64,000 nt of DNA from Psychromonas sp. 14N.309.X.WAT.B.A12 (GCF_030397575.1 NZ_JAPNXS010000004.1:1-64000); one strand, 5' to 3'. Positions 46,623-56,259 are shown, counted from the stretch's first letter. The notes: generated by a model from the sequence alone, not told the origin. Translations and numbers: made by a program.

Positions 46623-47162
46623 ATGAATTTTCAGGATATTCATGATTTTTGGTTTACTCGATTACAACCTGAACAATGGTGGAAAAAAGATGCTGCAGTC
46701 GATAGTTATATCACTGCTAATTTTCAAACATTACATCAACAAGCAAACCGTGGTGAACTGTTTCAGTGGCGAGAATCAGCAAAGGGACGGTTAGCTGAAA
46801 TCATCCTGTTAGATCAATTCTCACGCAATATGTTTAGAGACTCTGATCGTGCATTTGCATCGGATTCACTTGCATTGGTACTAGCACAAGAAGCAATTGC
46901 AAAAGGCGTAGATCAGGAATTAAGTGCTATTGAGCGCAGCTTCATGTATATGCCATTCATGCACAGTGAGTCTCTGTTCATTCACGATCAGGCATTGCAG
47001 TTATTTACAGAAAATGGACTACAATCTACTCTTGATTTTGAAGTGATGCACAGAAATATTATAGCTAAATTTGGACGTTATCCTCACCGTAATGCAATAT
47101 TACAACGTACTTCAACACCCGAAGAGTTAGCTTTCTTAAGGCAACCAAATTCTAGTTTTTAG
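46623..47162 (+). CDS. DUF924-family protein
   Basis: The 179-residue protein follows the DUF924 pattern from end to end: DIHDFWF at the start, QWWKKD, GRLAEIILLDQFSRNMFRD, the SFMYMPFMHSES segment, and FGRYPHRN near the C terminus. The fold is an all-helical TPR-like bundle; the function is unknown. It begins 42 bases after marR with AAGAGG as ribosome site, so the two may be co-transcribed. Confidence 0.92.
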   Translation: MNFQDIHDFWFTRLQPEQWWKKDAAVDSYITANFQTLHQQANRGELFQWRESAKGRLAEIILLDQFSRNMFRDSDRAFASDSLALVLAQEAIAKGVDQELSAIERSFMYMPFMHSESLFIHDQALQLFTENGLQSTLDFEVMHRNIIAKFGRYPHRNAILQRTSTPEELAFLRQPNSSF

Positions 47163-47225
47163 GCACTCATATCAATCGTACAAATTAACTTCAACAAATG
47201 ACAATGGTCAGTGGGAACTAATAAG

Positions 47226-47720
47226 ATGAATAATGAATTCACTATACGTGAAGCAAAGACAAGTGATTTAGATAGATGCTATGAGATTGAAAGAGCTGCT
47301 TATGCCGGTGATGAAGCTGCTACCAAAGAGAAAATATTGTGTCGTATTCAACAGTATCCTCAAGGCTTCCTTGTTTTAGAAAATGATCGAGAAATCATTG
47401 GTTTTGTTAATTCAGGTGCAACTCATCATGTGCAGTTATCCGATGAAGCTTTTAAAGAATTAGTTGGTCATGATGCCACTGGAAAACATATTGTAGTTAT
47501 GTCTGTTGTGGTTCACCCTAACTATCAAGGTAAAGGGTATGCAGATACTTTATTAGGTGCTTTTATTCAAAAGATGAAGGGGATAAACAAGTCAAATATC
47601 TATTTAATCTGTCAAACTGAATTGATTCATTTTTATGCTAAACATGGCTTTATACATTTAGGTGAATCAGACTCTTTACACGGTGGTTTAAGCTGGCATG
47701 AGATGTCACTTTCTTTATAA
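47226..47720 (+). CDS. GNAT-family N-acetyltransferase, arylalkylamine type
   Basis: ATG 47226 (164 residues) is preferred over a GTG at 47211. The protein has the GNAT fold with acetyl-CoA motif VVHPNYQGKGYADTLL (about residues 98-113), and FYAKHGFIHLGES near the end. The insertion around SGATHHVQLSDEAF and the general layout resemble serotonin N-acetyltransferase-like members, which acetylate amines. The substrate is not known. Confidence 0.85.
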   Translation: MNNEFTIREAKTSDLDRCYEIERAAYAGDEAATKEKILCRIQQYPQGFLVLENDREIIGFVNSGATHHVQLSDEAFKELVGHDATGKHIVVMSVVVHPNYQGKGYADTLLGAFIQKMKGINKSNIYLICQTELIHFYAKHGFIHLGESDSLHGGLSWHEMSLSL

Positions 47721-47902
47721 CTATCAATTGCTTATATCTTAAGTTTAATTTGGGCGGTAAGTCGACATATAAAATAAATAAAGGGCTTTCTTAAATAAGC
47801 TATTAAGCTATTGATTATACTGTTAAATTTGATATTGTGATGTTAATTTTAGATCTCCTGATTTGTCCTTATACAAATCAGTTCACTTAGTAAGGGAATC
47901 GC

Positions 47903-48304
47903 ATGTCAAATGTGAAAAATGCAGGCTATAAAGCCTTATCGTTAGTTGAGCATATTGGTTTATTTACCATTGCCGTATTAACGGTTATTGCGATGGCAGC
48001 AGAAGTTTGGATCGTCTTTAAAAACTGGGAAGTGACTTTAGCTGATTTACTATTGCTGTTTATCTATTTAGAAGTCTTTGCCATGGTGAGTCTGTATTTA
48101 AAGTCAGGCCGATTACCAGTAAGAATGCCGTTATATATTGCAGTAGTTGCTTTGGCCCGTTATATGATTTTGGATATGAAAAATTTGGATACGTGGAGAA
48201 TGTTAGGGCTGTCTGCCTCTATTTTAATTATTGTGTTAGCCATTTTAGTTATTCGTTACGGCCATATTAAATATCCTTATGGTAAATCCGATAAAGATAT
48301 TTAG
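47903..48304 (+). CDS. psiE: Phosphate-starvation-inducible protein PsiE homologue
   Basis: The 133-residue inner-membrane protein has four membrane segments (about 17-37, 45-65, 75-93, 100-122). It matches PsiE along its length, with LLLFIYLEVFAMVSLYL and PLYIAVVALARYMILD. In E. coli psiE responds to phosphate starvation and cAMP-CRP; its role is unknown. No clear Pho box was seen upstream. A GNAT gene follows after 18 bases. Confidence 0.88.
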   Translation: MSNVKNAGYKALSLVEHIGLFTIAVLTVIAMAAEVWIVFKNWEVTLADLLLLFIYLEVFAMVSLYLKSGRLPVRMPLYIAVVALARYMILDMKNLDTWRMLGLSASILIIVLAILVIRYGHIKYPYGKSDKDI

Positions 48305-48322
48305 CCTGCTGTCATTGATTTT

Positions 48323-48817
48323 ATGGATAGAGATACTAACAGCGCGAAAAATTATCAAATCGTTACTTACTGTAGTGCGCGAGCTAAAGAAATTATAGAC
48401 CTATTTTATTTAGCCGTTCATTCCATAGATCCTAATATTTATTCAGTAGCCCAACAATATGCTTGGGCTCCTACACCTATAAATTACCAGAAATGGTTTG
48501 ATCGATTGTCTAATAAAAGACCGTTTCTATTATTGATAAATGATAAAGTCGCAGGTTTTATGGAACTTGAAAGTGATGGACATATCGATTGTGCGTATGT
48601 GCATCCTGACTATCAGCAACAAGGTGTAGCTACTCATCTATTATTGCACCTTGTAATGTGTGCAAAGCAATCAAAAATACCAGCCTTATATGTTGAAGCT
48701 TCCATAATCGCTAAGCCTTTATTTCAAAAATTAGGTTTTAAGGTTATTAAGTCACAAACAGTAAACAGGAACAATGAAGCCTTGATACAATACTTAATGC
48801 AAAAACAATTAGTCTAA
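48323..48817 (+). CDS. GNAT-family N-acetyltransferase
   Basis: The 164-residue protein has the GNAT core with acetyl-CoA loop VHPDYQQQGVATHLL (about residues 93-107) and FQKLGFKVIKSQ near the C terminus. It resembles YafP-like acetyltransferases (SVAQQYAWAP, ELESDGHIDCAYV). The substrate is unknown. No strong ribosome site is seen, so translation may depend on the psiE gene just upstream. The next, broken, gene follows 22 bases later. Confidence 0.87.
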   Translation: MDRDTNSAKNYQIVTYCSARAKEIIDLFYLAVHSIDPNIYSVAQQYAWAPTPINYQKWFDRLSNKRPFLLLINDKVAGFMELESDGHIDCAYVHPDYQQQGVATHLLLHLVMCAKQSKIPALYVEASIIAKPLFQKLGFKVIKSQTVNRNNEALIQYLMQKQLV

Positions 48818-48839
48818 TCGTGAAATATTAGGAAACTAT

Positions 48840-49415
48840 ATGAAAATAGCAATATTAACATTTGATGGCTTTAATGAATTAGATTCTTTTATTGCTATGG
48901 GTATATTGAATCGAATGAAAGAACAAGGCTGGGATGTACAAATCACCAGTCCTTCGCCTTCGGTTGTATCAATGAACGGTGTTACGGTTATGTCCCAACA
49001 ACCCTTAGAGTTTGCTAACACTGCAGATGTAGTTCTATTTGGAAGTGGTCTATTAATTCGAGATATTGCTAAAGATAGCCATTTACTATCTCGTTTGAAT
49101 TTAGATCCGAATAAGCAACTTATTGGCGGTTAGTGTTCAGGTACGTTATTAAAGGGTGTTTCAGCTTGTACTGATTTAACAACTAAGCCTTGGGTTATCG
49201 AATCGGGAGTTAAGGTATTGAATAAACCTTTTAATGCGAAGGATAATATTGCTACTGCGGGTGGATGTTTAGCTTCTCAATATTTAGCTGCTTGGGTTAT
49301 TTATAAATTAGCAGGTAAGCAACAAGCAGAAGCTGCCATACATTATGTTTCACCAGTGTCTGAAAAAGAGCAATATGTTAATCACTGCATTAACTTAGTA
49401 GGTCAATACATTTAA
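48840..49415 (+). pseudogene. DJ-1/PfpI-family gene interrupted by an amber stop
   Basis: The frame reads MKIAILTFDGFNELDSFIAM to IGG, then TAG (49131-49133), then CSGTLLKGVSA and on in the same frame to TAA 49415. The stop sits directly before the nucleophile-elbow cysteine (CSG) of the DJ-1/PfpI family, so the first part alone would be dead. Without the stop the protein would have 191 residues, normal for the family. A single C-to-T change (CAG to TAG) would explain it. Relatives include isonitrile hydratases and ThiJ-like proteins. Confidence 0.85.
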
Positions 49416-49425
49416 GGTAATTAAG

Positions 49426-49671
49426 ATGTTAACTTGTCATCAATATGATTATGTTGAAATAGTTTGTATGTATCACTATCCTCTTCAAATAACTTTAAAA
49501 TCAGGTCTAATAGTTGAAGGCGTTGCAATTGACACATTAAAAGATGAACAAAAACAAGAGTGTATTAAACTGGAGAATAATGGCCAAGAGCTGATTATTG
49601 CTTTAGATAACATGACTTCTCTCACGGTAATGGTTAAGAACCCGCATCTAAAAGAGCTCTCTTTTGTTTAG
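49426..49671 (+). CDS. rof: Rho-binding antiterminator (Rof/YaeO) family protein
   Basis: The 81-residue protein looks like Rof, which binds the Rho hexamer and blocks its RNA site. The features are the start MLTCHQYDYVEIVCMYHYP, followed by a small beta-barrel with LKSGLIVEGVA, CIKLENNGQELIIALDNM and a final TSLTV strand. The E. coli protein shares the CxxYDxxExxC pattern. It begins ten bases after the broken PfpI gene and ends three bases before the longest reading frame of the next gene. Confidence 0.78.
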   Translation: MLTCHQYDYVEIVCMYHYPLQITLKSGLIVEGVAIDTLKDEQKQECIKLENNGQELIIALDNMTSLTVMVKNPHLKELSFV

Positions 49672-49709
49672 TCTTGAGAAGCTCATACAGAGTATTAAAG
49701 GAGTGGAGG

Positions 49710-50480
49710 GTGATAGATAAATTCGTTGCTAATAAGCTATTTCCTCACCGCATTATTCATCAGCAGAATATCAAGGGCGAAAAGTTATTTGTGAAAGAGT
49801 CCGAGAGTTTTAGGTGGTTCGAGTACGCTGGTTCTTCTATACAATCGATTATGTCTTTAACTCATCCAACTCAAATCATCATGCCGGTTACACAATCTTT
49901 TTTATTGTTTTTATTAATTAATCCTAAGGCATTAAATATCTTAAATTTAGGGTTAGGAGGAGCATCCTTAGAACGTTGTTTAGCAAAATGTACTCAGCTA
50001 TCTATTACTTCTGTTGAAGCTTCACAAACTATTATTACGATGGCAAAAGAGCATTTTTTATTAACAGACCAGTCTAATGTGGTTTACACAACAGCAGAGC
50101 AATTTGTTGCTGATTGTGATGAAAAATATGATGTGGTGCTCTCTGATCTTTTTATAGGCGAGCAGAGTGCAACTTGTTTATTTGAAGAACAGTTCTATCA
50201 GAATCTTATTAATATCACTAGTGATCAAAGGTTGATTTTAATTAATCTACATGTGCAAGATGAAAAATCATTTACGACTGCTTTGTTAACAATAAAGAAA
50301 TATTTTCCGCATATAGCATTGGTTGATTTTAAGGACTTTAGCAATATTATGGTGATTGCTAGTTGTGTTGACATAAATGAGCAGCAACAACTTAAACAAA
50401 ATAAAATATTGCTAACACAGCTGGATTGGCAAGGAATTGATGAGATTATTGATCATATAACCTATATTCCTGCGTGTTAA
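49710..50480 (+). CDS. Spermidine synthase-like protein (methyltransferase fold)
   Basis: The start is GTG 49710 (256 residues), with AAAGGAG six bases upstream; an in-frame TTG at 49674 has no such site. The Rossmann nucleotide-binding motif is NLGLGGASLERCLA, followed by the acidic residue after the second strand (SVEAS) and VVLSDLFIGEQSA, where spermidine synthases have the catalytic Asp-x-x-Asp. Only one Asp of that pair is clear here, so aminopropyl transfer is doubtful. Such speE-like proteins of unknown role are common in gammaproteobacteria. Confidence 0.78.
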   Translation: MIDKFVANKLFPHRIIHQQNIKGEKLFVKESESFRWFEYAGSSIQSIMSLTHPTQIIMPVTQSFLLFLLINPKALNILNLGLGGASLERCLAKCTQLSITSVEASQTIITMAKEHFLLTDQSNVVYTTAEQFVADCDEKYDVVLSDLFIGEQSATCLFEEQFYQNLINITSDQRLILINLHVQDEKSFTTALLTIKKYFPHIALVDFKDFSNIMVIASCVDINEQQQLKQNKILLTQLDWQGIDEIIDHITYIPAC

Positions 50481-50559
50481 TTGTAAGCGTTAAGATTAAT
50501 GCAAATCAGTGCTTATATAAAATCATATATTTAAATAACAGCTAATTCTGATAACTAAA

Positions 50560-51435
50560 TTAAATTTCTTCTTCTTCCTTCTCGATAGAGATAATGACAC
50601 GTCTGTTTTCTTGGCGTCCTAAAATATCTCTATTATCAGCAACATGATGCCTTTCACCGTAACCAGATACTTTTATATTGTCATTATTAAAGCCAAGTTT
50701 TGCTAAGTAACTTTTCACTGAATTTGCTCTTTTTTCAGATAAAACTTGGTTATTGTTAATTGCGCCATATCCATCGGTATAACCAGAGACAAGAATGACG
50801 TTGATCGATTTATCATGTTTTATATAGTCTCCAATCATTTTTAGACGCTTTTTAGAAAATTGCGTTAATAACGAACCGTCTTTTTTGTAACGTAGGATAC
50901 TATAAGAAATATCATCAAAGTTATAAGGCAGTAACTGTGATATACAGTCATTAAAGGCATCATAGGTTTTATTAAAATTGATTGATGATAACCCTACGCT
51001 AATTAATTGTTGATTGTTGTACCAGTCATGAAAGTAAAAAGTAGGCACTTGACCTCGCTCTAATTCACTTAGCATGCGCCATGCACTTTGCTTAGTAACA
51101 TAGCCATCAAATTGTTGATGGAAGGTGACTGTATCGATTAATTCTGGTGCCGCGCCAGGGTGCCATTCTGGCGGTACAGACTTCAACTGTACAACCTCAG
51201 TACTTGGCATTGCTCTTTTACTTTCTAGGCGAAAATCTAAATTAATTTTCTTACTAGCTTTAGCAACAAAATTGGCTTGACCATATCTAGGAATTGGGTG
51301 CTCAAGTGTACATTGTATTGGTGATGAGCTACTTAAATACCAATTAGAGTTATCTAGTCCTGCATGATACTGCTTACTTGCAGAGTACACTGGCATAGTG
51401 GTCATAATGAATATTAAAGGTATTATTTTTTTCAT
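50560..51435 (-). CDS. motY: Sodium-type flagellar motor T-ring protein MotY
   Basis: MotY builds the periplasmic T-ring that holds the sodium-driven stator (PomAB) around the polar flagellum of vibrios and relatives. The 291-residue protein has a signal peptide (about 1-18), the MotY-specific N-terminal domain (WYLSSSSPIQCTLEHPIP, ASKKINLDF, FDGYVTKQSAW) and a C-terminal OmpA-like peptidoglycan-binding domain (VSGYTDGYG, LSEKRANSVKSYLAKLG, GRQENRRVIIS). It is divergent from rnt, the same neighbour as in vibrios. No other flagellar gene is in the window. Confidence 0.95.
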   Translation of the reverse strand: MKKIIPLIFIMTTMPVYSASKQYHAGLDNSNWYLSSSSPIQCTLEHPIPRYGQANFVAKASKKINLDFRLESKRAMPSTEVVQLKSVPPEWHPGAAPELIDTVTFHQQFDGYVTKQSAWRMLSELERGQVPTFYFHDWYNNQQLISVGLSSINFNKTYDAFNDCISQLLPYNFDDISYSILRYKKDGSLLTQFSKKRLKMIGDYIKHDKSINVILVSGYTDGYGAINNNQVLSEKRANSVKSYLAKLGFNNDNIKVSGYGERHHVADNRDILGRQENRRVIISIEKEEEEI

Positions 51436-51560
51436 AATCGCTCGATGTATTTGATCTCTGTTGTTTATATCGACAGATGACAGAATATCTTTAGTAAATT
51501 TATGCGGTTTTTTTTACTTTCTGGCATAATATTTGGACTTTATTTTAACAGTGAGATGAA

Positions 51561-52172
51561 ATGGATAATAAATTAGCAGAACGGTTCCGAGGGTTTTACC
51601 CAGTTATTATTGATATTGAAACATCAGGTTTAGATTCCAATGTGCATGCGATGCTCGAAATTGCAGCTATTTTCCCTGAAATGGATGAACAAGGTTATTT
51701 AACCAGTGTTGATAAAATGCATTTTCATGTGATGCCATTTGAAGGTGCTGAGTTAGACCCTAAAGCATTGAGCTTCACTGGTATTGATCCTTTTAACCCT
51801 TTACGCGGCGCTGTTGATGAACGTGAAGCACTGACTGAAATTTTTAAAAAAGTACGTAAATATCAAAAACAGAATGAATGTAATAGAGCTATTTTAGTGG
51901 CTCACAATGCCTCTTTTGATCAAGGCTTTATTAACAAAGCAACGGAGCGTTGCAAATTAAAGCGTGTTCCTTTTCATCCTTTTGCTGCTTTTGATACAGC
52001 GAGTATGGCCGGATTGACTTTAGGACAAACTGTATTGGCTAAAGCCTGTGAAAAAGCGGGAGTTGATTATGACAATAATGAAGCACATTCTGCTTTATAT
52101 GATACAGAAGTGACTGCTGAACTATTTTATTACATGGTTAATCGTTACAAAGCATTAGGCGGTTGGAATTAA
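51561..52172 (+). CDS. rnt: Ribonuclease T
   Basis: RNase T trims 3' ends of tRNAs and other stable RNAs. The 203-residue DEDDh exonuclease has Asp18 and Glu20 in DIETSG, the middle Asp in HNASFDQGF, and the final His and Asp in HSALYDTEV. Length and sequence agree with E. coli RNase T. It is divergent from motY; a hairpin terminator lies about 180 bases after the stop. Confidence 0.97.
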   Translation: MDNKLAERFRGFYPVIIDIETSGLDSNVHAMLEIAAIFPEMDEQGYLTSVDKMHFHVMPFEGAELDPKALSFTGIDPFNPLRGAVDEREALTEIFKKVRKYQKQNECNRAILVAHNASFDQGFINKATERCKLKRVPFHPFAAFDTASMAGLTLGQTVLAKACEKAGVDYDNNEAHSALYDTEVTAELFYYMVNRYKALGGWN

Positions 52173-52353
52173 ATAAAATAAATGTTTATTTAATTAGTTT
52201 TTATTTAATGTTTTAAATAATACATATTGTTAAATAGAACAGATCTTTATATTCATTTTAAGCTTAGTTTAGATTGTTTTTTAAGCTCTGGTTGTATAAA
52301 AAATATATAATTTGATAGTTGTTGTCTGAACTACTCATGACCCTTTCTGTCAT

Positions 52354-52393
52354 AAAAAAGCCATTAATATTGGAAAATATTAATGGCTTTTTT
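52354..52393. terminator. Long hairpin terminator downstream of rnt
   Basis: Arms AAAAAAGCCATTAATATT (52354-52371) and AATATTAATGGCTTTTTT (52376-52393) form an 18-pair stem. The remaining DNA of 52173-52624 (about 450 bases) is AT-rich; I see no gene in it. Confidence 0.92.
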
Positions 52394-52624
52394 ATTTTTA
52401 GTGTCTACTCTTTATTGGGTAGTTTGTGGGGTAGGTATAAAAACTGGGTTGCCATGTTTTTATTGGAATAACGCATTGGTAGATGTTGAGTAAATCAATT
52501 TGACTAACACATTTTTTAATTATTGTATTAATCAGTGTGAAATCATGTCTGCTATATAACATATTGTTAAATAGTCTATTTATTATAAATAGCAAAATGG
52601 GTTAGAAAGGGGATTGTGTAAAAG

Positions 52625-53029
52625 ATGATAAAAGGTAAATACAATAAGCTGATTGTTTTAATGGCTTTTCTTTCACTCACAGCATGTGGTGGGGAAGGAA
52701 GCTCTGAAATAGCAGAGGAAATAGACGTAACTGTTGAAGAGTCATTTGAAGAATTAGTTAGTACTACTATTGATGAAGAGCAGGAAGCAGTTGAAACCGC
52801 ATCATTGGAAATTAGCTGGGATGATTTGGCTGATAATGAAGATGGCTTTTTGATCGAACGTAGTTTGGATGGTGAAGATGATTTTATTGTCGTGACATCG
52901 GTGGATGTCAATGAAACCAGTTACGTTGATAATAATGTCGAAGCTGATAGTACTTATTGTTATCGCATTGGTGCTTATAATGAAAATGGTATTGCATACT
53001 CAGATGTTAGTTGTATCGAAGACATATAA
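52625..53029 (+). CDS. Small lipoprotein with a fibronectin type III-like domain
   Basis: The 134-residue protein starts with a lipoprotein signal and lipobox LTAC (Cys21). An acidic linker (about 25-58) leads to one fibronectin type III-like domain: LEISWDD...GFLIERSLDG, then TSYVDNNVEADSTYCYRIGAYNENG, the usual Trp and Tyr core positions. Such domains bind proteins or sugars or act as spacers. It is a single gene with its own terminator; its partner is unknown. Confidence 0.82.
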   Translation: MIKGKYNKLIVLMAFLSLTACGGEGSSEIAEEIDVTVEESFEELVSTTIDEEQEAVETASLEISWDDLADNEDGFLIERSLDGEDDFIVVTSVDVNETSYVDNNVEADSTYCYRIGAYNENGIAYSDVSCIEDI

Positions 53030-53052
53030 CTTAATTATTTCATTTAAAATGA

Positions 53053-53090
53053 AAAAAGGCGCACACTTGTGAAAGTGGGCGCCTTTTTAT
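53053..53090. terminator. Bidirectional terminator between the lipoprotein gene and grxD
   Basis: Arms AAAAAGGCGCACACTT (53053-53068) and AAGTGGGCGCCTTTTT (53073-53088) pair with one mismatch around GTGA. Confidence 0.9.
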
Positions 53091-53103
53091 TATACAAGTA
53101 ACT

Positions 53104-53436
53104 TTATTCTGCTGGTTGTGCTTTTGCAGCTGCAGCAGTAATTAATTCTTGTAACTCACCTTGTTGGAACATTTCCAAAATGATGTCACAACCACCTACT
53201 AGCTCACCTTCCACCCATAATTGTGGGAACGTTGGCCAGTTAGCATATTTTGGTAATTCAGCACGGATATCTGGATTTTGTAGGATATCAACATACGCAA
53301 AAGGTTGACCACATTGCATTAATGCTTGAGATGCTTGTGATGAAAAACCACAGCTTGGTAATTTAGGCGAACCTTTCATGTATAATAGGATAGTGTTTTC
53401 GCTTAATTGTTCTTTGATTTTATCTAATGTTTCCAT
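53104..53436 (-). CDS. grxD: Monothiol glutaredoxin Grx4
   Basis: The 110-residue monothiol glutaredoxin carries and delivers iron-sulfur clusters, often together with BolA. The CGFS active site puts the single Cys at 29, with KGSPKLPSCGFSSQ before and around it. The glutathione-binding TFPQLWVEGELVGGCDI segment follows. AGAGGAA precedes the ATG. It is divergent from sodB, linking iron handling and superoxide defence as in vibrios and shewanellae. Confidence 0.97.
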   Translation of the reverse strand: METLDKIKEQLSENTILLYMKGSPKLPSCGFSSQASQALMQCGQPFAYVDILQNPDIRAELPKYANWPTFPQLWVEGELVGGCDIILEMFQQGELQELITAAAAKAQPAE

Positions 53437-53641
53437 TATTTTTCCTCTAACGATAGAATATTGTCATTAATTGCACATTATAACAGGTGTATACGTGCAA
53501 TCTATCCATGAATTTGCGATCATTCTATCATAGATATAAAATGATCTAGGTCAATTTTTGTGGTGGCTTTTTATTACTAAAGAAAGTATAACTAGGTCAA
53601 CTAAATTAATCCCCCCTCAGCCTTTATTAGGAGAATTTAAA

Positions 53642-54226
53642 ATGGCTTTTGAATTACCAGCATTACCTTACGCAAAAGATGCATTAGAACCACATATTTC
53701 AGCTGAAACTTTAGAATTTCACCATGGTAAACACCATGCAACTTACGTAGCTAAACTAAATGGTTTAGTTGAAGGTACTGATCTTGCTGAAAAATCTTTA
53801 GAAGAAATCATTAAAACTTCTGAAGGTGGTGTTTTCAACAATGCTGCACAAATCTGGAACCACACTTTCTACTGGAACTGTTTAGCACCTAATGCTGGTG
53901 GCGAACCTACTGGTGAATTAGCTGCTGCAATCGATGCTAAATTCGGTTCTTTTGCTGAGTTCCAAGCTCAATTAAACGACAAAGCTGTTAACAACTTTGG
54001 TTCTTCATGGACTTGGTTAGTTAAAAAAGCTGACGGTTCTTTAGAAATCGTTAACACTTCAAATGCAGCAACGCCACTAACTGAAGAAGGCACAACACCG
54101 CTTCTAACTGTTGATTTATGGGAACATGCATACTACATCGATTACCGTAACGTGCGCCCTAACTACCTAAACGGTTTCTGGGCTCTAGTTAACTGGGAAT
54201 TTGTTGCGAAAAACTTCGCTGCATAA
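53642..54226 (+). CDS. sodB: Iron superoxide dismutase SodB
   Basis: The true start is ATG 53642 (AGGAG eight bases upstream), giving [10 protein letters not shown] and 194 residues. Metal ligands are His27, His74, Asp158 and His162, in [15 protein letters not shown] and DLWEHAYY. Gln70 in [10 protein letters not shown] marks the iron-type enzyme. It removes superoxide in the cytosol. In many relatives sodB is under Fur and RyhB; no RyhB site can be judged here. Codons look strongly optimised, as for a highly expressed gene. Confidence 0.98.
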   Translation: MAFELPALPYAKDALEPHISAETLEFHHGKHHATYVAKLNGLVEGTDLAEKSLEEIIKTSEGGVFNNAAQIWNHTFYWNCLAPNAGGEPTGELAAAIDAKFGSFAEFQAQLNDKAVNNFGSSWTWLVKKADGSLEIVNTSNAATPLTEEGTTPLLTVDLWEHAYYIDYRNVRPNYLNGFWALVNWEFVAKNFAA

Positions 54227-54267
54227 TCTATGTAATAAAATATCATTAGTGCGATGATATTGATATT

Positions 54268-54302
54268 AAAACCTAGCTTGTTATTCAAGCTAGGTTTTTT
54301 TA
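54268..54302. terminator. Terminator after sodB
   Basis: Arms AAAACCTAGCTTG (54268-54280) and CAAGCTAGGTTTT (54286-54298) pair perfectly, followed by more T. Confidence 0.93.
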
Positions 54303-54380
54303 GTTTTAAAAGCCTAGAAACAAGACATTACTACTAAACTAACGAGGCTAGTTAGGTTGCTGCTGAGACCGGATAATTAC

Positions 54381-55160
54381 TTATTCAATACGATTTAATG
54401 GGTTAGAGAGCACCTGATGTTTGTATATATCCACCCAAGCTGCAGTCGCTCCACAAACTGCAATGGGCATAATAATAAAGTTTAATAGCGGAATAGTGGT
54501 ACAAAAACTAATGATCATGCCAAAGGTAATATTTTTGCCGAAGCGCTCTCCTAACGTTTTACGCATAACTGCAAAGGGTACTTTGTGATTATCAAAGGGG
54601 TAATCGGCATATTGAATTGCCATCATCCATCCTGCAAAAACTAACCACACGATTGGTGCAATAGTTTGTCCTATCACTGGTATAAAAAATAAAATAAAAC
54701 AACCTAACATTCTTGGTAAAAAGTACACCCATTTCTGACATTCACGCTTTAGTATTCTTGGTAAGTCTTTTAAAAGATCTTGCCAACCATCATCATTAAT
54801 TGCTGATTTAGTCAGTAAAATTTCTGTTTTCTCAGCCAGTAAACCATTAAAAGGTGCTGCAATTAAATTGGCGATGGTTGAAAAAATAAAAGAAAACGAG
54901 AATAAAATAGAAAAAATAATTATTGGCCATAGTACATAAGATAACCAACTCAAAAAGGTGGGTAATTCTTGCATATAAGTTTCTATCCAGTCAGTAATAC
55001 TGGTGAATAAAAACCAGAATGCGCTAGCAAAGATCAGTACATTGATCAGCAAGGGGACTAATACAAAAACTCTTAGTTGAGGGTGTCTAAGAAGTTGCAC
55101 TCCTTTAAATAAATATCCTAAACCTGTCAGGGGTTGAGCAATTATAGTATTGTTGTTCAT
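54381..55160 (-). CDS. cysZ: Sulfate transporter CysZ
   Basis: CysZ is an inner-membrane sulfate importer that feeds cysteine synthesis. The 259-residue protein has the family start (LTGLGYLFKGVQLLRHPQLR), several membrane segments (about 30-50, 70-100, 145-180, 205-240), NLIAAPFNGLLAEKTE and the conserved WVYFLPR and ADYPFDNHKVPF stretches. It is divergent from zipA, the same order as in E. coli (cysZ, zipA, ligA). Confidence 0.95.
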   Translation of the reverse strand: MNNNTIIAQPLTGLGYLFKGVQLLRHPQLRVFVLVPLLINVLIFASAFWFLFTSITDWIETYMQELPTFLSWLSYVLWPIIIFSILFSFSFIFSTIANLIAAPFNGLLAEKTEILLTKSAINDDGWQDLLKDLPRILKRECQKWVYFLPRMLGCFILFFIPVIGQTIAPIVWLVFAGWMMAIQYADYPFDNHKVPFAVMRKTLGERFGKNITFGMIISFCTTIPLLNFIIMPIAVCGATAAWVDIYKHQVLSNPLNRIE

Positions 55161-55350
55161 AGTGAAGCCTTGTCATTGATATTTCTGATAATATTACCTT
55201 GTAGTGAGTAAATATCAGCTAATAAATCGATTCTTTTATCAATTGTACCTAAGTTTTGTAAAAAATTAGGGGCAAACGATAGACGTGCAGTACGATACAG
55301 GGTAATTTAACAGTCATAAAGTTATCTATAATGAATCAAGAGAATCAATA

Positions 55351-56229
55351 ATGCAGCACTTTCAATCTATTCTTATCGTTATTGGTATTTTGGCTATTGC
55401 CGGCGTATTAATTCACGGTTTTTTATTAAATAGAAAAAATAAACAAGCGTTAAAAGCAGAACAACAAGCTCAATTAGATGAGTTAGAAGCATTAGCGCGT
55501 GAAGAAGCTGGTGAAGAAGAGCCTATTCAGGTCAAAACGTCAGCAACCAGCAAGTTAAATAGAGATTTTGATTCCGTAGCTTTTAGTAGCCATGGTAATC
55601 ATCATGGTGATGAGTCTGATGCTTATCATTTTAATGTTGAACAACAAGATGAGTCGATTAGTTCAGTTAAGCCTACACCGATAGAAGCCGAAAGTGAACG
55701 TGTTGTACTTTCAACTTTGGATGACTTACCTATCCAAGAACACATCGATATGATCGATTCACTAGATGATCCGCAAACTGTCAATGTTGAAACTAAAAAA
55801 GTTGAACCAGTTGCTGATGAAACTGACTTGTTTATTTTTAATGTTGCCGCGAAAAATGGCGAACGCTTAGGTGGACATGAGTTATTACAATTTTTCTTAA
55901 CATCAGGTTTTCGTTACGGAGAAATGAATATATTCCATCGACATGAACACTCTGATGGTACTGGCGAAATTTTGTTTAGCATTGCTAATATGATGGCACC
56001 GGGTACTTTTGATGTTGATTGTATGGAGCAGTTTAACTCTCCAGGTATTTCATTCTTTTTCACTGCGCCTAACAAAAATATCAGCGTTAACAAATCTTTT
56101 GATATGATGCTGAGAGCGGTAGAGCAAGTCGCAGAAGAGTTTGATTGTGAAGTATTAAATGAGAAACGTGAGAAGTTCACTGCTGAGCAGTTTATTGAGT
56201 ATCGTACACGGTTAGAGAAATACGCGTAA
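55351..56229 (+). CDS. zipA: Cell division protein ZipA
   Basis: ZipA anchors FtsZ to the inner membrane at the division site. The 292-residue protein has an N-terminal membrane helix (about residues 5-25), a charged linker rich in Gln, Glu and Ala (about 26-155), and the C-terminal FtsZ-binding domain (about 160-290, with LFIFNVAAKNGERLGGHELLQ and FGEM/FHRHEH-type segments). It precedes ligA with a terminator between them. Confidence 0.95.
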   Translation: MQHFQSILIVIGILAIAGVLIHGFLLNRKNKQALKAEQQAQLDELEALAREEAGEEEPIQVKTSATSKLNRDFDSVAFSSHGNHHGDESDAYHFNVEQQDESISSVKPTPIEAESERVVLSTLDDLPIQEHIDMIDSLDDPQTVNVETKKVEPVADETDLFIFNVAAKNGERLGGHELLQFFLTSGFRYGEMNIFHRHEHSDGTGEILFSIANMMAPGTFDVDCMEQFNSPGISFFFTAPNKNISVNKSFDMMLRAVEQVAEEFDCEVLNEKREKFTAEQFIEYRTRLEKYA

Positions 56230-56259
56230 GCGCTGATATTAGCGGGACACCTCTCCTAA

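Noticed and set aside
49131-49133. TAG as a recoded amino-acid codon (pyrrolysine type)
   Set aside because: No pyl genes or downstream recoding element are seen, and the family normally has an ordinary residue here. A plain nonsense mutation is simpler.
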